Positions 59,471 to 63,883 of a stretch of 63,883 nucleotides of DNA are shown here, one piece after another. The stretch's first letter is position 1, and every line of letters begins with the position of its first letter. The notes under the pieces were generated by a model. It did no database searches. It worked only from the letters and a program-made list of their open reading frames with translations, and had not been told where the DNA came from. The stretch is from NCBI GenBank assembly GCA_003667245.1, contig RCNN01000139.1, positions 1-63,883 on the forward strand, given 5' to 3'. The stretch comes from Heterostelium multicystogenum (taxonomy: Eukaryota > Evosea > Eumycetozoa > Acytosteliales > Acytosteliaceae). Position numbers and translations under genes: made by a program.

Positions 59471-61760
59471 CTAAATACCAAAAGCGTTAAATCTTCTTGG
59501 TGGGGGTTTATAGGTATATGTAGTTCCGAAAAAGTCTGTAGCATTAGTTTGTTTTGCTTTGTCGCTTTTTTTGATGGCTGGCGACCACACCTCGAGATCG
59601 ATCAATTTAAAGTCTGTACTGTGTGCAAGGATGTCGTTGTTGAATGTTTCACACCGGTTTGAGCTGCCGTAGAACAACTCCTCATCAATCCACAGTCCAA
59701 CACCTTTGCCACCGCTGCCCAGCGAAATAAAAGCCTCTTTTGTTGAAAGCATAAAATCATCGTTAATACGTGTCCAGGGGTACTTCTTTCGCCCTGGCTT
59801 GATCTTAAACAAAAATGTCTCACCACTGCCATAGTGTATAGTCTTCTCTGTGTTCCAAGGATCAGATGTATATGCACCGAAAACATGTCCACGGTCGTCA
59901 CGCAGCACCATAATGCAAGTGAGCGATCTCGTAGCTTTGAGAAAAAAGTCTTTATACTGATTCCATGCTTCAGTTGCTATATGCAAGCTCTAAAATATCA
60001 TCATGGTGTCGCAATAAATGACTTTGTATCTATATGGACAGAGATTGTAAAGTAAGCTTGTTATAGCAAGCTTAAATTCAATCATGCCAATAGTAAATGA
60101 TTTCTTCGTTTGTCAATATATTATCGTTTGTCAAGTAGTGAGTTTTGAAGTTGATTTTTGTTGGATTATGTTGGGTCTTGTTGGTATGTGGGTTGTGATT
60201 GAAGCTGTTTGATGTAAGTAGAATATCTTCTTCCTCCAAGTATGATTCTTGTTCCTTTGAGCTTCCACCTGCATCTGAGAAGTTTTCGATTTCATCAACA
60301 ACAGGAACTCACTGTCACTTAAATTCGAAGAAGATAGCTTCGAGCGTGAAGAACCATTATCTTGTGGATCACTATTATTCCTACCGTTTTTACCACTCGT
60401 TATTACTCTGATTATTTGTATTCGAGCTGCTGTGTTGTTGATTTTGCTGCGACTCCATAAAACTACTGATCGACATCAATATCTTGACTCTCTGTTATGA
60501 CTCTAATAATAGTATTTGTAATCTCGGCAATTCTGTTCATTATACATAAATAAAGATTTAGTGTGAATAAGTAAGTTTTCATAAAAGTGTGGGCTAAAAA
60601 AATCCAATATAATCTGATCCTAATTTAGGCTAAATTTGCATCAAATATGGCCAAATCATACCAGGACTGGCTGATAGATAGATAAAAAGTAATATTATAC
60701 GTACTCTGCTTTGGGGAAACAAAACAAATAGGATGATTTAAATATCTGGTGTTTTGCCTTGTGAAGATATGACTACTGATTGATTGGTGTTTTACATATT
60801 TCAACTCTGATTGTTTGCACTCGTAGATAGAAATGGTGTCAATCACGAAAACTGTGGTTGTCTTTGTGCTTTTTCACGATTTTCAAATTCAAATCTTTGA
60901 CAACTTTCTGGTGGAATGCCAACTTTTGCAGTGTTAAACTGATTTCGCCTTCAATCTTGATATTGGATCGTATGTAAGTTAAATGATTATAGATGTTTAG
61001 GGAGTGCAATATACATACCAGGAGGTCGCCACACTTATAATATATATTCGGTATCTTTATATCCTCAGAGGACTTGAGGTGTGACTCTAACTTCTGCTGT
61101 ATCAGTGAATCTTCGAACCATAGAGTTGACGGTTGCTACTATCTTAAGGACTCTTTTTCTTTCTGAATGTCTGGAGTGTCGTTTGGCGAGAATGTCATCA
61201 ATGTCCATGATGATGGTTGAGACTGGTGATGGCCATGTTGTGTTAGATGATGTCGTGGTGGTCGTCGTAGAGGCATCGGCCTTCTTAAATGATATCTTCA
61301 TCGAGTATTGACCGGGCGATGTTCTCAGGTTGCTAAGAAGAACACCGTCATTGTCGGTCGAGTTGATAAGCTGTGACTTTTGCGATGAGCTAGAGTGAAA
61401 GATATCCTGTCTGTACACTTGACACGTCGCATAGCTTGGCGCGTGCAAGAATCGCTAATTGCTGGCTGTCATCGAGCAGCGGAATTTAAGAAAACCTCCT
61501 TATCTGTGAGCAACAGCAACCAGAGTGGAGCTGTATGTACGAATTTTGCTCTTTGCATGGCTGATTGTACTATTATTTTGCAGCAGTAGCAGTGGGAATC
61601 CAGTTACAAAGTTCTGATCTCTCGGCAGCAAGTCCTGACACTTTACCAAATCTGCCTCACCCAATACACCGATCATTCTACTATCCAATCGATGTAGAAT
61701 CTCAGTGTTTGGTTCTTGTGTAGTTGTTAGATTATAATAATCCTCTATTTTTGATTACAA
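59471..61760 (-). CDS. TLDc-domain protein, N-terminal exons poorly resolved
   Basis: The last exon (about 59993-59471) is a clear TLDc domain: FFLKATRSLTCIMVLRDDRG, HVFGAYTSDPWNTEKTIHYG, SGETFLFKIKP, FMLSTKEAFISLGSGGKGVG, LWIDEELFYGSSNRCETFNN, IDLEVWS. The exon before it (60095-60010) gives LLYNLCPYRYKVIYCDTMMI. Further upstream on the same strand are VDEIENFSDAGGSSKEQES and LTNEEIIYYWHD (60290-60090), ISLTLQKLAFHQKVVKDL (60950-60900) and segments to about 61690 (DSRMIGVLGEADLVKCQDLL) that may be N-terminal exons. TLDc proteins (OXR1, NCOA7, TLDC2) bind and regulate V-ATPase and act in oxidative-stress resistance. At least four frame slips. The N-terminal extent is a guess; two genes cannot be excluded. 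Confidence 0.7.
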
Positions 61761-63456
61761 TCAAAATATATTTATAATTGAATATAAATATATTAAATAA
61801 TATGTAGATATTAAAACAACAATTAGTTATTCTTTCTCCTTCTTCTTCCTCTTCCTCTTCCTAACTTGAGGAACTATTTGTAGCCAAGAAGTAATTTATA
61901 TAAATATGATTGATTTGATTTGCTTTCCTGGTATATACATATATATATATATATCTTTGTCTGTCTAATTCTTAATTTATAACTATGTTATTTGATGTAT
62001 CTCTCTTCTCTCTCTTTAATTCGATTCCTGATTGATTGATTGATAGATTGATTGATCTGCAGCAACCAAGATGACAAAAATGAATACAATTGTTAAAAAA
62101 ACCAAGACAGTCTGAACAATTGCTGTTTTTGTTGGTTTTTTTTGCACTGATGAAAGCAAAGATATCCAAATAAAGTGTATTATTATTATTATTATTGACT
62201 TAATTTTTATATCTGCTAAAGTTAATTGAAATGTGTGTGTGGATGAATGAATGAAAAATAATTAAAATATGTTTATTAATGTCTGTGCTTGTATGTAAGC
62301 GAAGCAAAGCTGTGCTGTTTTTATTGTAATAGTATTTGAAAACCTTGATTATTCATTAAATTATATTATTTGTTATCATTTATTTGTATTAATAACAGCA
62401 AAATAATTTCAATTCAATAATAATAAATAATAAATAATAATAATTAATAATTAATAATAGGAGATGAAGGAAATTAGAGTTAAACTACCAAATGAGAATG
62501 ATAGGGAGTATTTACAGTGATTTATGATGATGATTATTTAGAAGTATAATTTTACGATTATGACTAAATATATATTTATTAACTTCAAGATTAATTCAAT
62601 AATGATATTTTGTTTTAGTTCAACAAACTAGATTCTAGTTTAGACCTTTTTCAGTTTATAGAACAACCTGGTTTACCAAATTTTGATTATTTTTTCGTAC
62701 TTTTTGAGAAAATGACTTTTCTTTGCTGTTATTGGCAGGATTTAACGATTTGCTTTTTTTTTCTTACAATACGTATTTTCATGAAGTAATAATATTTGTA
62801 TTATATATCTATGTTAAAATAAATAGATTCATTAATAGAAAAAAACTTAAACAATCCTTTTAAAATCAAATTAGTATCTGAAAATCTCTACCATGGTTTT
62901 AATTTAATAGAATAAATTAAGGAATTAAAGAATTTGCGTATGGTTCATTTGATCTTTTTCATTCTCTCAGTCGTTGGTTGTTGTTTGTTTGTTGTTATTG
63001 TCGTTGCAGATGGTGTTGATGTTTGCCATTGATTAACTCCTAAAGTGACGAATATTAAAAATGAATGTTGGTGTTTTTTGTGCATATTTCCATTCAAGAT
63101 CTACACCATAGTTTCGCCATTATGATTTAATATTTTTAAAATTGAACTAGAAAGTTAGTAGTAGTCAACATTTGTTTGTTAAACAATTTCATGAATATTA
63201 CTTTCATATTTTAAGACTTTTTTTTTGGTGGTTTTTTGTGGTTCACAATCTTTTTCGATTGGAGCAATTAAGTTTCAGTTCTTAGGCAAGTGATTTGATT
63301 TACAAATATGAACCAATTAATTCAAAATATTAAAGTATGAATGTCAGACATTTGATTTAGCTGTGTATCTTTTCGATATCATAGGATGAATAGAATTTAT
63401 GAGAATTAAATTAATTTGTTTTATTTGACATTGAACTTAAAAACAAATATTAAATA
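61761..63456. other. AT-rich intergenic region, no gene seen
   Basis: Contains TA runs (61935-61953), ATT repeats (62181-62196), AATAAT repeats (62418-62460) and T-tracts. No hidden exon or RNA gene recognised on either strand. Confidence 0.5.
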
Positions 63457-63470
63457 TTGATATTTCCTCG

Positions 63471-63739
63471 ATGGATTTCGAACAGTTTCAAGAAACTATT
63501 ACTATTACTATTACTATCAGCTTGTGGATATGTCTTTGGCTTCGAAAGGATTGTGGTTAAGCTTACTGTGAGTAACCCAAACTTGATGAAGTGTTATAGC
63601 CTTAAGATTGCTGTGGAGTGTGTCTCTGTTGGTGATGTCGACTTGCTTCTAACCGGGTGATTCAATGAACGGTACTAATTTTGGTGATAGCTGCACATTT
63701 GTAGAGATGATGTCAGATATGTTAATTCGGTCCACATAG
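63471..63739 (+). pseudogene. possible small gene or gene fragment, unknown
   Basis: One frame reads hydrophobic LLLLLLLSACGYVFGFERIV followed by KLTVSNPNLMKCYSLKIAVE, CVSVGDVDLLLTG. If one G of the CGGG run at about 63655 is dropped it continues as DSMNGTNFGDSCTFVEMMSD to a TAG at 63737-63739. The only nearby ATG (63471, MDFEQFQETITITIT) is in another frame. The continuous protein-like reading after one correction suggests a real exon or a remnant; a signal peptide is possible but has no start in frame. No family recognised. Confidence 0.3.
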
Positions 63740-63817
63740 AAAAAAAAAAATTTTTTTGAAATTACCTCGAAATAATATATTCTTACAAAGTTTGAAAAAA
63801 AGGAAATTTTGTAAATT

Positions 63818-63883
63818 TCCCCTTTGGTCTAGTGGTGAGGATTTTCGCCTGTCACGCGAAAGGCCCGGGTTCAATTCCCGGAA
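63818..63883 (+). tRNA. tRNA-Asp (GTC), 3' end cut by the window
   Basis: A clover-leaf folds: acceptor 5' strand TCCCCTT, D arm GTCT-AGTGGTGA-GGAT, anticodon stem TTCGC/GCGAA around loop CTGTCAC (anticodon GTC, Asp), variable loop, T arm CCGGG-TTCAATT-CCCGG. The B box GGTTCAATTCC is intact. The window ends two bases into the 3' acceptor strand. No intron. Dictyostelid tRNA genes are frequent retrotransposon targets, but none is seen upstream. Confidence 0.93.

Noticed and set aside
1..63883. Retrotransposon, DNA transposon or CRISPR array
   Set aside because: No reverse transcriptase, integrase or transposase motif, no long terminal repeats and no repeat-spacer pattern seen on either strand.

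Overview
The window looks like nuclear DNA of a dictyostelid social amoeba. Intergenic DNA is extremely AT-rich. Introns are short, AT-rich and of GT...AG type (GTAAGT/GTATGT donors, TTTAG/TATAG acceptors). Homopolymer Asn, Gln, Ser-Gly and Met-Asn runs are common. Several families are typical of the group: a CfaD-like cathepsin, a phospholipase B-like enzyme, a leishmanolysin-like metalloprotease and Cys-rich GPI-type surface proteins. Codon use is less AT-extreme than I would expect for D. discoideum, so another dictyostelid is likely; the species cannot be fixed from sequence alone.

Layout. 1-1776 (-): 3' truncated F-box/leucine-rich-repeat gene. 3.5-5.5 kb (+): TTC39/Iml2-like TPR gene. 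6.1-6.7 kb (+): GNAT acetyltransferase. 7.5-8.2 kb (+): secreted Ser-Gly repeat protein. 9.0-9.5 kb (+): an Atg8 gene hidden by an intron and one-base indels. 10.0-11.1 kb (-): CHORD protein. 13.3-17.1 kb (+): armadillo-repeat protein. 17.4-18.6 kb (+): Cys-rich GPI-type protein. 19.2-20.6 kb (-): proteasome subunit Rpn10. 21.1-22.0 kb (+): ankyrin protein. 22.1-24.6 kb (-): a degenerate CMGC kinase and a RING/coiled-coil gene, 8 bp apart. 26.1-30.2 kb (-): NOT4 ubiquitin ligase. 31.3-33.2 kb (-): phospholipase B-like. 34.6-37.6 kb (-): leishmanolysin-like. 40.1-42.0 kb (-): CfaD-like cysteine protease. 42.7-52.0 kb: a gene-dense housekeeping block (methyltransferase, ZMAT2/Snu23, coiled-coil protein, TAD3, BLOC1S1, an unrecognised gene, an Asn/Met-rich protein). 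52.0-57.2 kb: a 5.1 kb stretch without a recognisable gene. 57.2-58.4 kb (+): AGC kinase. 58.6-58.9 kb (-): a small protein resembling plant SIAMESE-RELATED CDK inhibitors. 59.5-61.8 kb (-): TLDc protein. 63.8 kb (+): tRNA-Asp, cut by the window edge.

The genes are mostly unrelated housekeeping genes plus some secreted or lysosomal proteins. There is no operon-like system and no mobile element that I can defend. Two themes recur: protein turnover and quality control (Rpn10, NOT4, RING, CHORD, Atg8) and the secretory/endolysosomal system (PLB-like, CfaD-like, leishmanolysin-like, BLOC1S1).

A global caveat is that more than half of the genes need one or more single-base frame corrections, often in homopolymers, to match conserved families. 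Other genes of equal length are perfectly open. I read this as patchy consensus error in the assembly, not mass pseudogenisation, but it means many exon joins below are approximate.
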